DNA of 64,000 nt from Filomicrobium insigne (lineage in GTDB: Bacteria > Pseudomonadota > Alphaproteobacteria > Rhizobiales > Hyphomicrobiaceae), in NCBI RefSeq assembly GCF_900104305.1, contig NZ_FNJC01000003.1:372001-436000 (forward strand), given 5' to 3'. Below the pieces are notes generated by a model, which was given only the letters and a program-made list of their open reading frames with translations, was not told where the DNA came from and ran no database searches. Every line of letters begins with the position of its first letter. Position 1 is the stretch's first letter. A program made the position numbers and the translations under genes. This document shows positions 27,559 to 36,547 of the stretch, in pieces.

Positions 27559-27575
27559 TAAGGGAAACTACGTAA
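27559..27575 (-). promoter_or_regulatory. Candidate FixJ-binding site before fixK
   Basis: On the minus strand the stretch reads TTACGTAGTTTCCCTTA, about 75-90 bases before the fixK start and overlapping the end of the receiver gene. It resembles, from memory, FixJ sites of rhizobial fixK promoters (a GTAGTTTCCC core). The neighbouring palindrome GGGATATCCC (27549-27558) lies on the promoter side. Confidence 0.5.
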
Positions 27576-27939
27576 CGTAGATCTGTGGTCGCAGCTCATA
27601 TGCTGCTCGAAGAGCAGAGCGGACGGCTTCAATCAGCTTCAATCCGAGTATCGGTTTCTCGATTATCCAAAAGCTTTCGCCGACTGAGAACTCGTCGCTG
27701 CGATCAACAAGTAGGATAATCGGTGACGCCAACGCGCGCAGATGGTTTAAGTTTTTTTCTTTATTTATCAGTGCATTGTCATCGACTATGACGCAGTCAA
27801 AAGTATTCATAGAGTCATGAGTCGAGGGCAAAGCCTTGAGTAACAAAACCTCACAACCTTCGGCTTCAAGTACGAAGCCTAGAGACGCACCAAATGCTGG
27901 ATCAGGCGCAATGGCGAGTATGGCGGCGGAGAGAGACAC
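27568..27939 (-). CDS. Single-domain, partly degenerate receiver protein
   Basis: A 123-aa CheY-like receiver without an output domain. D53 in FDCVIVDDNAL is the likely phosphoacceptor and the conserved lysine is in IIEKPI, but the paired acidic residues expected near the N terminus are reduced to one (D13 in AIAPDP). GTG start at 27939. Bradyrhizobium carries a similar receiver gene in the same place between fixJ and fixK2 (from memory). It might act as a phosphate sink or modulate FixL/FixJ; this is inferred. Confidence 0.8.
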   Translation of the reverse strand: MSLSAAILAIAPDPAFGASLGFVLEAEGCEVLLLKALPSTHDSMNTFDCVIVDDNALINKEKNLNHLRALASPIILLVDRSDEFSVGESFWIIEKPILGLKLIEAVRSALRAAYELRPQIYVT

Positions 27940-28016
27940 AGCGGGGCCTGGAATGAATTGCGCAAGCGGCGCTTCGCCGCATGAAGAAGGTTAGCGGAAG
28001 CCCAGGCAATTTAGCT

Positions 28017-28030
28017 TTGCGCTAAATCAA
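28017..28030 (-). promoter_or_regulatory. FixK/FNR-like box upstream of the receiver gene
   Basis: On the minus strand TTGATTTAGCGCAA keeps the TTG-N8-CAA frame with one perfect half site. The centre lies about 84 bases before the receiver start codon. It would allow FixK feedback on the receiver; weaker than the ccoN and ccoG boxes. Confidence 0.5.
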
Positions 28031-28054
28031 GCCGCTGACCTGATTTAAGCGAGT

Positions 28055-28675
28055 TCAATCAGACGCGTTGGCCGCCAATACAAGTCTGACAAGTTCGGGC
28101 AGGCTTTTCACCTGCATCTTGGCCATAACGTTCGCGCGATGCACTTCTACCGTCCGAGGGCTGATATTCAGCTCGAAAGCGATCGTTTTGTTTGGCTGCC
28201 CGGCGACGACGCCTTCCATCACTTGTCGTTCACGATCCGTGAGTGAGTCCAATCGAGCGCGGATCGACGCGATGTCATCGATATCCCGAGGCCGGTTCTT
28301 CAGTTCTGAAGCTGCGTGTTTAATTGCGTTGAGCAAAACCTGTTCTTCAAACGGCTTCTCGATGAAGTCGAGCGCCCCGGTCTTCATAGCCTCTACAGCC
28401 ATCGATACATCGCCGTGTCCGGTGATCACGATGGCGGGTAGCATGGCATCAGCCTCACGCAACCGCCTCAACAATTCGACGCCACTTATGTCGGGCATGC
28501 GCAGGTCGGTGATGAGGCAATCGTTTTGAAGGTTGCCTGTTAGTGCGGCATTCAGAAATTCCATGGCCGATTCGTGAACGCGAACCGTATGCCCAGACGT
28601 TGTGAGCAGAAAAGCCACGGACGTGCGCACGTCCTCTTCGTCATCGACGATATGGACTACGATGTCAGATCCCAT
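28055..28675 (-). CDS. fixJ: Response regulator FixJ
   Basis: A 206-aa two-domain regulator. The receiver shows VDDEED near the N terminus, phosphoacceptor D57 in [10 protein letters not shown], and EKPF; the C-terminal LuxR/FixJ helix-turn-helix has [19 protein letters not shown] and [17 protein letters not shown]. FixL phosphorylates it under low oxygen and it then activates fixK. The second of two adjacent ATG codons, seven bases after AGGAG, was chosen. It overlaps the 3' end of fixL, so the pair is co-translated. Confidence 0.94.
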   Translation of the reverse strand: MGSDIVVHIVDDEEDVRTSVAFLLTTSGHTVRVHESAMEFLNAALTGNLQNDCLITDLRMPDISGVELLRRLREADAMLPAIVITGHGDVSMAVEAMKTGALDFIEKPFEEQVLLNAIKHAASELKNRPRDIDDIASIRARLDSLTDRERQVMEGVVAGQPNKTIAFELNISPRTVEVHRANVMAKMQVKSLPELVRLVLAANASD

Positions 28676-30302
28676 CATGCAGCTCCTGGTCCTTAATAGC
28701 CGGTAGCACGAGACGGAACGTGGCCCCCCCCTCGCTATTGCGGTACATCGAAAGCTCTCCTCCGTGGGCTTCAACGATGCGCTTGGAAATGGAAAGGCCG
28801 ACCCCCATACCTCCTGGCTTACTTGTCGTGAATGGTTTGAAGAGGCGGGCACCAATTTCGGGGGAGACACCAGGCCCAGTGTCGGCAACCTCGATCATGA
28901 TTTTCCCGATGTCTTCCGAGGAAATCCTAACCAGCAATTCTCTACGCTCGCTTTCCCGCATTGCCTCCATTGCGTTTCGCATCAGATTGATGAGGACTTG
29001 TTGGATCTGGACCCGGTCGGCCATGACCAGCTTCGATCCTGAGTCAAACTCGAATACGGTACGGACACCCATTTCACGTGATCCGACCAAGGCTAGCGCA
29101 CCGGCTTCTTCAACCAGTTTGTGAATTTGCTCAGGTTGTTTTTCTGTTTCGCCTCTTGTCACGAACTCGCGCAAATGCCGAATAATCTGGCCGGCACGAA
29201 GCGATTGCCGCACGGTTTCTTCTAGAGCATCCTGCACGCGCGATGCTTCCGGACCTTTCATATTCCTCAGTAGCCGGATGCAGCCCTGGACGTAGTTCGC
29301 TATCGCTGACAGCGGCTGATTAAGTTCGTGAGCGAGGGTTGAGGCCATTTCGCCCAGTTCGTTGAGCCGGGCTAACCGCGCGAGTTCGTTTTGTATTTCT
29401 CGCAGCCGCGACTTCGATTCTGCGATCTCGGTGAGGTCGCGTACAAAGCCTGTGAAAAAAAGATTGTCACCGCTCTTCATCTCACCAACGGCGAGCATCA
29501 TCGGAAATGTCGAACCGTCCTTGCGTCGGCCAACGACAACGCGATCGGTTCCGATGATCCGCTTTTCGCCCGTCGATAAATACCGTTGAAGGTAGCTGTC
29601 ATGTTCGCTGCGGTAGGGTTCGGGCATCAAAATGCGCACGTTTTGGCCCACCGCTTCTTCTTCTTCGTAGCCGAATTGCCGTATGCCAGCGCGGTTGAAG
29701 GCCACGATGGTTCCGTCACGTTCAATAACGACCATAGCATCGGGGACCGTATCGAGAATGGAGCGAAGGTGTGCTTCGCGCGCGCTGAGGTTCTCGCTCA
29801 AACGGCGTGTCTCAAGCAGTATGCTGCGGTGCGTACAACCGACATAAGCCAATGTTGCAGTGAGACCCAGTGACAGCAGTATCTCACCTAGTGTCACATT
29901 GGGTTGGAGCTTGAAGGCGTTTGCAACGAGGAGAGCTCCGATCGAAAGCAAAAGCGCCAAAGACCCGCCGCGCTGCCCACCGAGATAAGCAGCCGCGAGA
30001 GCAATGGGCGGCAGCAGAACGATCAACCAGTGGCTACCGAACGAGCTCCAAAGCGACTGAATTACGAGAGCTGCTGGAATGCCAACGAGCGCAACGATAA
30101 AGCCGAGCACGTCCGCAGAGGCCGCAGGTTCGGTCAAACAATTGATTTCTTGCGGGTTTGAGGACTTCAAACCCGAATTCAGGTAGCTGTTGAAGCGACA
30201 CACTGGCCTACCCCATACGGCTGGAAAGACGCTTCTATACCTGCTGCGAACCCAATCCAATAGCGGGAGGCGGGTAGTGCGGGCACGCGCATCTGAGGGC
30301 AT
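28665..30302 (-). CDS. fixL: Oxygen-sensing histidine kinase FixL
   Basis: A 545-aa membrane kinase. N-terminal hydrophobic helices (about residues 65-145) precede a PAS domain with the haem-binding signature: [19 protein letters not shown], where H234 should be the proximal ligand, and [17 protein letters not shown]. The kinase core has H325 in [15 protein letters not shown], an N box [10 protein letters not shown] and G boxes ADTGPGVS and GMGVGLSIS. Oxygen bound to haem inhibits autophosphorylation. The true start is uncertain: ATG 30302 has no ribosome-binding site, and a GTG at 30203 is an alternative. Confidence 0.93.
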   Translation of the reverse strand: MPSDARARTTRLPLLDWVRSRYRSVFPAVWGRPVCRFNSYLNSGLKSSNPQEINCLTEPAASADVLGFIVALVGIPAALVIQSLWSSFGSHWLIVLLPPIALAAAYLGGQRGGSLALLLSIGALLVANAFKLQPNVTLGEILLSLGLTATLAYVGCTHRSILLETRRLSENLSAREAHLRSILDTVPDAMVVIERDGTIVAFNRAGIRQFGYEEEEAVGQNVRILMPEPYRSEHDSYLQRYLSTGEKRIIGTDRVVVGRRKDGSTFPMMLAVGEMKSGDNLFFTGFVRDLTEIAESKSRLREIQNELARLARLNELGEMASTLAHELNQPLSAIANYVQGCIRLLRNMKGPEASRVQDALEETVRQSLRAGQIIRHLREFVTRGETEKQPEQIHKLVEEAGALALVGSREMGVRTVFEFDSGSKLVMADRVQIQQVLINLMRNAMEAMRESERRELLVRISSEDIGKIMIEVADTGPGVSPEIGARLFKPFTTSKPGGMGVGLSISKRIVEAHGGELSMYRNSEGGATFRLVLPAIKDQELHDGI

Positions 30303-30547
30303 TGGTGCCGGAGCAGCTGCGCTGTGAGCGCTTGGACGTTTCTAGGTAGATGGATGGCATATAAAGCAACTGCAGCGCGACATTGATCTTGCCTTGCCAT
30401 CATACTCCCGTCGCAAATCATGGCGTATTTGGTTAATTCGTGCCAAGACGGTTGCCAAACAAAGCCGTCCCGGCTCTGCGCAACTTACCAGGTTGGATCG
30501 AATTCTAGTCTAGAGTCATTCGCTCTAGCCGCCAATGGAGAAGAAGT

Positions 30548-30922
30548 ATGGACATTATAGATTGGTCGCAAGTGAATTGGATCGATGTCGGCGTGTATGC
30601 CGGACTGGCATTTATTGCGTCCCTCATCGGCATGGGGATCAACAGAGCCCTGGGTGATACGCTGCTTTTTGCCGCGATCTTGACCGCAATCCTGTTTTCG
30701 GTGGGGTATGTTGGCTGGAATTACTATCCGCACGGCATCGACGTTGGCCAAACTCATGTCTCAGGTCAGACAGTGAACCCCGCCGTTGCGGCCCCTGCCG
30801 CGGAGCCTGCGGCACAAGCGCCGGCAGCTGACCCGTCTCCCGTCACAACAGTACCCGCTACTGAGCCTGCCTCTGAGCCAGCCAGCGAACCTGCTGCCGA
30901 ACCGGCCCCCGCCAATCAGTAA
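30548..30922 (+). CDS. Small membrane protein with an Ala/Pro/Glu-rich tail
   Basis: A 124-aa protein with two hydrophobic helices (VGVYAGLAFIASLIGMGINR and LLFAAILTAILFSVGYVGW) and a low-complexity C-terminal half made of repeated EPAxEPA-like units. GGAG lies just before the ATG. I do not recognise a family; the tail may span or contact the periplasm or peptidoglycan. It diverges from fixL across about 245 bases, so it could share oxygen-related control, but no FixK box was seen. Confidence 0.65.
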   Translation: MDIIDWSQVNWIDVGVYAGLAFIASLIGMGINRALGDTLLFAAILTAILFSVGYVGWNYYPHGIDVGQTHVSGQTVNPAVAAPAAEPAAQAPAADPSPVTTVPATEPASEPASEPAAEPAPANQ

Positions 30923-30984
30923 TGGGACTGCAGTCCGTGTTTCACTTACGTGGCGCCCGACGCATCGCGTCGGGCAGCGCCTTT

Positions 30985-31911
30985 CTAGCGTTCACCTGCA
31001 CGCACGCGCCGCTCCCGGTCTATCAGGTAGATACCTGAACATACGACGACGCAGGAGCCCACGGCCGTCCAGATATCCGGCAGATCACCGAAGACCAGAT
31101 ATCCAAGCCCTGCCATTGAAAGTATCTGCAAGTAAAGAAAGGGCGTGATTCTGCTCGCCGGAGCCAGCTTATAGGCCAGGATGAACAGGTAATGCCCGGC
31201 GCCCCCAAACGCGCCAAGCGAGAGCAGCATCAGCCAAACCTCGGGCTGCTGCGGCCACTGCCATTCTGAAATGGCGAAAGGCGCTCCCAAAAAAACTCCT
31301 ACAAACATTGAATAAAAGAGCGTCACGATCGGCGGATCCTCGCCGGCGATGTGTCGCGTGATTAGCATGAACAGCGCATAGGCCAGCATGCTTGCGAACG
31401 AAAAGCCCACCGCGGGGTGAATCTCGGCAAAGCCAGGCCGCACGACGATAAGTATGCCGCCAAACCCTACCAGAATGGCAATGAGCCGCCGCCAGCCGAC
31501 CCATTCGCCGAGGAGAGGCCCCCCCAATAAGGCCACCACCAGGGGGGCCAGGAAGGTAATCGTGACGGTTTGGTCGAGCCTGAGGTACTTGAGCGCGAGG
31601 AAATTTAGCGCAGTGACCGTCACCATAAGCGTCGATCGCGCGAGCTGCCAGGGAAGCCGCCTGGTCCTGAACATCGAGCGCACGTCCATGAGGCCAAGCA
31701 ACGGTACAAACGTGAGCATCAGGAAAAACTGACCTAGAAACCTGACCCAAATGATCTGAGTTACCGGAACCCCAACCCGCCCAGCTAGGTATTTCGCTGT
31801 CGCATCAAGGCATGAAAATAGGATCAGCGCGACCGCCATCATGGCGATTGCTCTGCCAAAATCTCGGATATGTGTCGCAGGGTACTGGACAGGCGGCGGC
31901 AGATGCGTCAT
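30985..31911 (-). CDS. DMT-superfamily EamA-type permease
   Basis: A 308-aa inner-membrane protein with ten hydrophobic segments in two EamA repeats; family stretches include VTALNFLALKYLRLDQTVTITFLAPL (in part KYLRLDQTVTITFLAP) and AYKLAPASRITPFLYLQI. Such proteins export amino acids, nucleosides or other metabolites; the substrate cannot be predicted. Transcribed alone on the minus strand. Confidence 0.85.
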   Translation of the reverse strand: MTHLPPPVQYPATHIRDFGRAIAMMAVALILFSCLDATAKYLAGRVGVPVTQIIWVRFLGQFFLMLTFVPLLGLMDVRSMFRTRRLPWQLARSTLMVTVTALNFLALKYLRLDQTVTITFLAPLVVALLGGPLLGEWVGWRRLIAILVGFGGILIVVRPGFAEIHPAVGFSFASMLAYALFMLITRHIAGEDPPIVTLFYSMFVGVFLGAPFAISEWQWPQQPEVWLMLLSLGAFGGAGHYLFILAYKLAPASRITPFLYLQILSMAGLGYLVFGDLPDIWTAVGSCVVVCSGIYLIDRERRVRAGER

Positions 31912-32082
31912 CAGACTTTGTGTTCGCGAGGATCTTCAAGGTTCGGCTCAAACCTGGATCGCGTACGGATTGATGGCCATGCAGCAGGCAAGAAATATCT
32001 GCTGCCGGTCTTCCGCTCGTGTCTCAAGGCCGCGTCACGTTAGGCGTTGATCCTGTGGCTTTGATCGGCTAATCAACAACGT

Positions 32083-32103
32083 GGGCCCCGAGGGGCCCGT
32101 TTT
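32083..32103 (+). terminator. Rho-independent terminator without an obvious gene
   Basis: GGGCCC (32083-32088) and GGGCCC (32093-32098) form a strong stem around CCGA-containing loop bases and are followed by GTTTT. It reads rightward, yet no plus-strand gene is seen between 31912 and here. It may end a small RNA, or a transcript antisense to the DMT permease. Confidence 0.6.
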
Positions 32104-32112
32104 CATTGGTTT

Positions 32113-32187
32113 GGACGGGTAGCTCAGTGGTAGAGCATTCGACTTTTAATCGAATGGTCGAGGGTTCGATCCCCTCCCCGTCTACCA
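32113..32187 (+). tRNA. tRNA-Lys (anticodon TTT)
   Basis: A 75-base cloverleaf including the encoded CCA. D-arm TAGCTCAGTGGTAGAGC, anticodon stem TTCGA/TCGAA with loop CTTTTAA giving TTT, and T-arm GGTTCGATCC. The acceptor stem GGACGGG/CCCGTCT has one wobble pair. It is flanked by a strong terminator upstream and an HTH-gene remnant downstream. Confidence 0.95.
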
Positions 32188-32257
32188 TATGCAATTTTGA
32201 CAAGATACGGTAACCCCCTCAAAAAATTCTCAAAATCGCGCCCTATGTGCGCCCATG

Positions 32258-32395
32258 CTATGCAGAGCTGTTTAATATCCTGCTTAACATGTGTTTGAGG
32301 CGATTGTTCTCCAAAGCACCATAAGCGTCTCGGATGCCGATTCGATACTTGGCTGCTACGTCTGCCGGCCGATTGGCGCCACGGCGTCGGGCGAT
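32258..32395 (-). pseudogene. Remnant of a possible excisionase-like HTH gene
   Basis: A minus-strand frame without start codon ends at TAG 32258 and encodes about 45 residues of protein-like character, including NRPADVAAKYRIGIRDAYGA followed by LENNRLKH, which resembles a winged helix of the excisionase or MerR type (xVAAxYxI...xYxxLExxRL). It lies between tRNA-Lys and norD, where integrated elements often leave scars. Similarity is judged by eye only. Confidence 0.3.
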
Positions 32396-32398
32396 GTT

Positions 32399-34315
32399 TT
32401 ATTTCGTTATCTGCCGATAGATGGCGGGTAGGGCCGTAGGTAGTCGAGAGATGTTTGGAAAGATCGCGTAGGCACCGCGTCCGAAAATGTAGGGAAAATA
32501 ATCGCGGGCTTGTTCGTCCACCGTGACGCCAAAGACACGCAATCCAGCACGGTGGGCCTCGCGGATAGCCATCCGCGTGTCCTCAATGCCGTAACGGCCC
32601 TCATAATGATCAATGTCGTTCGGTTTTCCATCGGTGATAACAAGCAGCAGCCGATGACGTTGTGGACGTTCTTGAAGCGCAATCGAAACGTGGCGTATAG
32701 CGGCCCCGATACGTGTGTACTGACCGGGTTTCAAAGCTTGGATGCGACGGCTTACCCTAGGTCCAACGTCCTCGCCGAAATCCTTTACGGTCTGGACGTT
32801 CACCCAGTGGCGACGACGCGACGTGAAGGTAAAGATCGCATGCTCGTCTCCGCAGGCGGCCAAGCCGTGCGTAAGAGCCAGTAACGCGCCCTTTTCAACG
32901 TCAAGCACACGGCAATCCTGTAGCCAAGCGTCCGTTGAGAGCGAGACGTCCAAAAGGACGGCGAGAGACACATCCCGTGCAGCACTTCGCGCTTGAAGGA
33001 AGATTCGTTCGGTAGCAGGAGCCCCGGCTTGCCGGTTAGCGACATCCTGAACCAACGCCGTCAAATCGAGTTCGTCGCCATCCGGCTGACTGTAGAAGGT
33101 TTGGCGTTTGGGGCGAAGCGCTTCGAACTGGCGGCGTACCTGTTTTATGCAGCGTTGCATGGTTGCGTCCGGTGCCCAGTCCTCACCTTCCTCGGAAGCC
33201 ATTCCAGCGACAACGCGACAGTAGTCAGGCCGATAGCTCCCTCGGCGCCAGTCCCATTCGGGATAAGTGATGTCAGCGACAATCGCGCCATCCTCCGTGG
33301 CCGGCGGGGCCAGGTCGAGATCTAGTTTGAGCCGGGTCGAGGCGCGCTTTTGATTTGAGCCAATTGTAAGGTCGTTCAAATCGTCAGCGGCTTGGCGGGC
33401 TAAATCCTCATCGTCGTCCTCCACCGGGCGATTGACGTTGACCATGTCTGACAAGCTAAAAATTGTCTCGAACCGGTGGAGTAGCAGCGGGTCGTCACGT
33501 TGGCTGCGGTCGGTCTCTCGGCGCGACGCGTGGCGGCGGCGATTGTCGACCGGGGCCGAAATACCTGTGCCCTCATCGATGTCGTCGTGCTGTGTGCCCT
33601 CAGCATCGACTTGCAAATCGCCCCAGAGCGGAACTGGAAGAAATCTCCTGTAACCGCGCGGGGCACGGATGTTTTCGAGTGGAACGGTCGGATCGCGAAT
33701 AGCACGGAGAAGCTCGGCGTCGGTGGCCGGCCGTGGGGCGCCATCAAGCAGCGTTTGAATGGAAGCGTCGATAGCGGCTTCGGTCCGTGGCAGCGAACGT
33801 TGAGGCCAAGCGCTGATGAGTTCGCCCGTTAGTCGTCTGTAAATCGGTCTCAGACCGGGCCAGGCCGTGATGGTCGCTTCCGTGGTTGCGAGGCAGGCAC
33901 GCAGTCTTACAATATCGCTTTGCAATGGATCGCTAGAGATTGCGGTAGGTGGGACGGCGTGGGCGAACCAGGCCGCAAGCCACTCGTAGAGCGCTTCATT
34001 GTCGGAGCGCGTCGGAAAAATGTCGATCGACGTCGGCAAGCGCAACGTACTCGTATCGAGTACGGCATGTTCAATACGCTCGCGCCCCAGACCGATACGC
34101 TGCTTCAGGCTCAGCCGATGCCCGGTGTCGAACGGGGCTCCAGCAGAAATTCGCACCGCGCCACTCCCGCCCAGTGCGTGAAACAGGATAGCGAGGCGGC
34201 GGCGTAGAGCATCAAGAGAAACTGCAGCCTGCGGATAATGGCGGTAAGTGCTAGCGCCGCCGATCATGCGATGCCAGTAGATGCCGATAGTCTCTTCGGG
34301 CTCGAAGATCGACAT
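32399..34315 (-). CDS. norD: Nitric oxide reductase activation protein NorD
   Basis: A 638-aa soluble protein with a C-terminal von Willebrand factor A domain; the metal-ion-dependent adhesion motif is LLDVSLSTDAWL, with later TRIGAAIRH and VITDGKPNDIDHY. With the AAA+ protein NorQ it activates NorBC, probably by inserting the non-haem iron. The N-terminal half is the variable helical region usual for the family. It starts six bases after norQ. Confidence 0.93.
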   Translation of the reverse strand: MSIFEPEETIGIYWHRMIGGASTYRHYPQAAVSLDALRRRLAILFHALGGSGAVRISAGAPFDTGHRLSLKQRIGLGRERIEHAVLDTSTLRLPTSIDIFPTRSDNEALYEWLAAWFAHAVPPTAISSDPLQSDIVRLRACLATTEATITAWPGLRPIYRRLTGELISAWPQRSLPRTEAAIDASIQTLLDGAPRPATDAELLRAIRDPTVPLENIRAPRGYRRFLPVPLWGDLQVDAEGTQHDDIDEGTGISAPVDNRRRHASRRETDRSQRDDPLLLHRFETIFSLSDMVNVNRPVEDDDEDLARQAADDLNDLTIGSNQKRASTRLKLDLDLAPPATEDGAIVADITYPEWDWRRGSYRPDYCRVVAGMASEEGEDWAPDATMQRCIKQVRRQFEALRPKRQTFYSQPDGDELDLTALVQDVANRQAGAPATERIFLQARSAARDVSLAVLLDVSLSTDAWLQDCRVLDVEKGALLALTHGLAACGDEHAIFTFTSRRRHWVNVQTVKDFGEDVGPRVSRRIQALKPGQYTRIGAAIRHVSIALQERPQRHRLLLVITDGKPNDIDHYEGRYGIEDTRMAIREAHRAGLRVFGVTVDEQARDYFPYIFGRGAYAIFPNISRLPTALPAIYRQITK

Positions 34316-34321
34316 GGCGTG

Positions 34322-35140
34322 TTAGCCCAGAGCGATGTCTGCGACGCGTAACAGCGCCTGCTTCACGTCCGCGTCGTCGCTCAAGGGCTCTATGAGCGAC
34401 GCTTCGATTGCAGTTTGTGGATTGACACCATCACGGATTAGAACGGCGCAATATACGAGAAGCCGGGTCGACGCGCCTTCCTCCAAATCCTGTTGTTTGA
34501 GATCACGCAGGGCATTGGCGATGCGCACGAGCGGCACACAGCGATCCCTCGGCAGACCGCTTTCTCGGGCGACGATTGACGCCTCGATGTCGGGAGAAGG
34601 AAAGCTGAACTCAAGGGCTAGAAAACGCTGACGTGTGCTTGGCTTGAGGCTTTTCAGGACGTTCTGATAGCCAGGATTGTAGGACACGACGAGCATAAAT
34701 TCGGCAGGGGCCTGCAACAGCTCGCCAGTACGTTCGAGCGGCAATATGCGACGATCGTCCGTAAGTGGATGCACCACAACTGTCACGTCCTTGCGGGCTT
34801 CCACGACTTCGTCGAGATAACAGATCGCGCCTTCGCGCACCGCACGGGTCAAAGGGCCATCGACCCAGACCGTGTCGCCGCCTTTGAGAAGGTAGCGACC
34901 CGTCAGGTCCGCGGCTGTCAGGTCATCGTGGCACGACACGGTGTAAACCGGCCGCCCGAGTTTGGCAGCCATATGCGCAACGAAGCGTGTTTTGCCACAG
35001 CCCGTTGGTCCTTTCAAAAGGACGGGGAGCTGATTGCGATAGGCACGCTCGAACAACTCGCATTCGGAACCTGCAGGGGAATAGAACGGCAGATCACCCA
35101 TAGTGATCGCCGCAACTTTTGAAGAAGCGTTGGGCATCAT
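34322..35140 (-). CDS. norQ: Nitric oxide reductase activation AAA+ ATPase NorQ
   Basis: A 272-aa MoxR-type AAA+ ATPase with Walker [10 protein letters not shown], Walker B ICYLDEVVEA, and LVVSYNPGYQ (sensor 1). The extended Walker A region [16 protein letters not shown] is typical for NorQ/CbbQ. It works with NorD as a chaperone for NorB. It lies 43 bases downstream of norB. Confidence 0.94.
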   Translation of the reverse strand: MMPNASSKVAAITMGDLPFYSPAGSECELFERAYRNQLPVLLKGPTGCGKTRFVAHMAAKLGRPVYTVSCHDDLTAADLTGRYLLKGGDTVWVDGPLTRAVREGAICYLDEVVEARKDVTVVVHPLTDDRRILPLERTGELLQAPAEFMLVVSYNPGYQNVLKSLKPSTRQRFLALEFSFPSPDIEASIVARESGLPRDRCVPLVRIANALRDLKQQDLEEGASTRLLVYCAVLIRDGVNPQTAIEASLIEPLSDDADVKQALLRVADIALG

Positions 35141-35183
35141 GAATCTTTCCCGTAACGGCGCCCGCTCGTCACCGATGCAAACG

Positions 35184-36533
35184 TTACTCTGCCGGCTGAG
35201 CCACTGCTTTCATCCGTCCCGGAATTTCTTCCCGTGTCGGACCAAATATCGCTACGAGGTAAAGCAAGACACCCAGGACGACGAACACACCCGCTCCAAG
35301 GCGCATCCAATAGAACAGGGCGAGCTGATCCTGCACTTCCATGTAGTACATGCCGAGGATGCGCTGCAGATGGGTTTGGACAACGCCTGCGAAAGTTAGT
35401 GTGAACGTCATGAAGGCCATGCCGGAACTCATGATCCAGAAGCTCCACATGTTGAGTACCTGGTTATACGGCTTTCGGTTGCGCAAATAGGGCATCGCAT
35501 AGGTGATGATGGCGAGGTTCAACATCACGTAGGCACCGTAAAAGGCGAGATGCCCATGTGCAGCCGTCACTTGGGTTCCGTGACTGTAATAGTTCACGAA
35601 CGATATCGTATGCATGAAGCCCCAGACGCCAGCGCCGAAGAACGCGCCGACCGTGCATCCGAGAGACCATAGCATCGCGGCCTGATTTGGATGGTCGCGA
35701 CGTCCCCGCCAGACCATGGTGAAAGCGAAGATCACCATGACAAAGAAGGGCAACACCTCGAGAGCCCCAAAGACGCTGCCGATCCACTGCCAATAGGCCG
35801 GGGTTCCGATCCAGTAGTAGTGGTGACCGGTGCCGAGCAATCCGGAAAACAAGGCGAGGCCGACAATGGCGTAGAGCCATTTTTCGATAACTTCGCGATC
35901 GACGCCCGTCATCTTGATCAGAAGGAAAGCGAGAACCGACGCCATGACCAATTCCCACACGCCCTCGACCCAGATGTGGACGATGTACCACCAGTACATT
36001 TTGTCGAGTGCTAAGTTGGCTGGATTGTAAAATGCGAACAGCCAAAATACCGCGATGCCCCACATTCCAAGCAGCAGCACGTTAGTGACTGCTGTTCGGC
36101 GCCCCTTCAATACGGTCATCGAGACGTTGTAGAGAAAGATCAGGGCGACGACGACGATGGCGATCTTGATCCAAAGCGGTTGTTCAAGAAATTCGCGGCC
36201 CTCGTGGATCCCAAACATGTAGCCGATCACGGCGGCCAGAGCACCGAACATCAAGAGCCCGAGCTGAACATAAGCGAGGAGCGGGCTCTCAAGATCTCGC
36301 TCTGCCTCTTCAGGAATCAAATAGTAGGCCGCCCCGAAGAACCCCATTAACAGCCACACGATCAGCGCGTTGGTGTGGATCATGCGAAGAATGTTGAAAG
36401 GCAGTGTTTCGGATAGGAAGTTTGGAAAAACGTAGACGGTCCCGGCGAGAGCGCCAAACAGCACCTGGACCAGGAATAGCACCATCGCGCAGATGAAGTA
36501 CGGGTAGGCGACCCGCTGCGTTGCGTATTTCAT
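35184..36533 (-). CDS. norB: Nitric oxide reductase subunit B
   Basis: A 449-aa haem-copper-oxidase superfamily protein with twelve membrane helices, carrying haem b, haem b3 and non-haem FeB. HTNALIVWLLMGFFGAAYYL, HIWVEGVWELVMASVLAFLL, GHHYYWIG and HGTQVTAAHGHLAFYGAY show the histidine ligands and the glutamates of NorB. Its length is that of the short, cytochrome c-dependent cNOR, consistent with the adjacent norC. It reduces NO to N2O. Confidence 0.95.
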   Translation of the reverse strand: MKYATQRVAYPYFICAMVLFLVQVLFGALAGTVYVFPNFLSETLPFNILRMIHTNALIVWLLMGFFGAAYYLIPEEAERDLESPLLAYVQLGLLMFGALAAVIGYMFGIHEGREFLEQPLWIKIAIVVVALIFLYNVSMTVLKGRRTAVTNVLLLGMWGIAVFWLFAFYNPANLALDKMYWWYIVHIWVEGVWELVMASVLAFLLIKMTGVDREVIEKWLYAIVGLALFSGLLGTGHHYYWIGTPAYWQWIGSVFGALEVLPFFVMVIFAFTMVWRGRRDHPNQAAMLWSLGCTVGAFFGAGVWGFMHTISFVNYYSHGTQVTAAHGHLAFYGAYVMLNLAIITYAMPYLRNRKPYNQVLNMWSFWIMSSGMAFMTFTLTFAGVVQTHLQRILGMYYMEVQDQLALFYWMRLGAGVFVVLGVLLYLVAIFGPTREEIPGRMKAVAQPAE

Positions 36534-36547
36534 TGGGATCGTACTCC

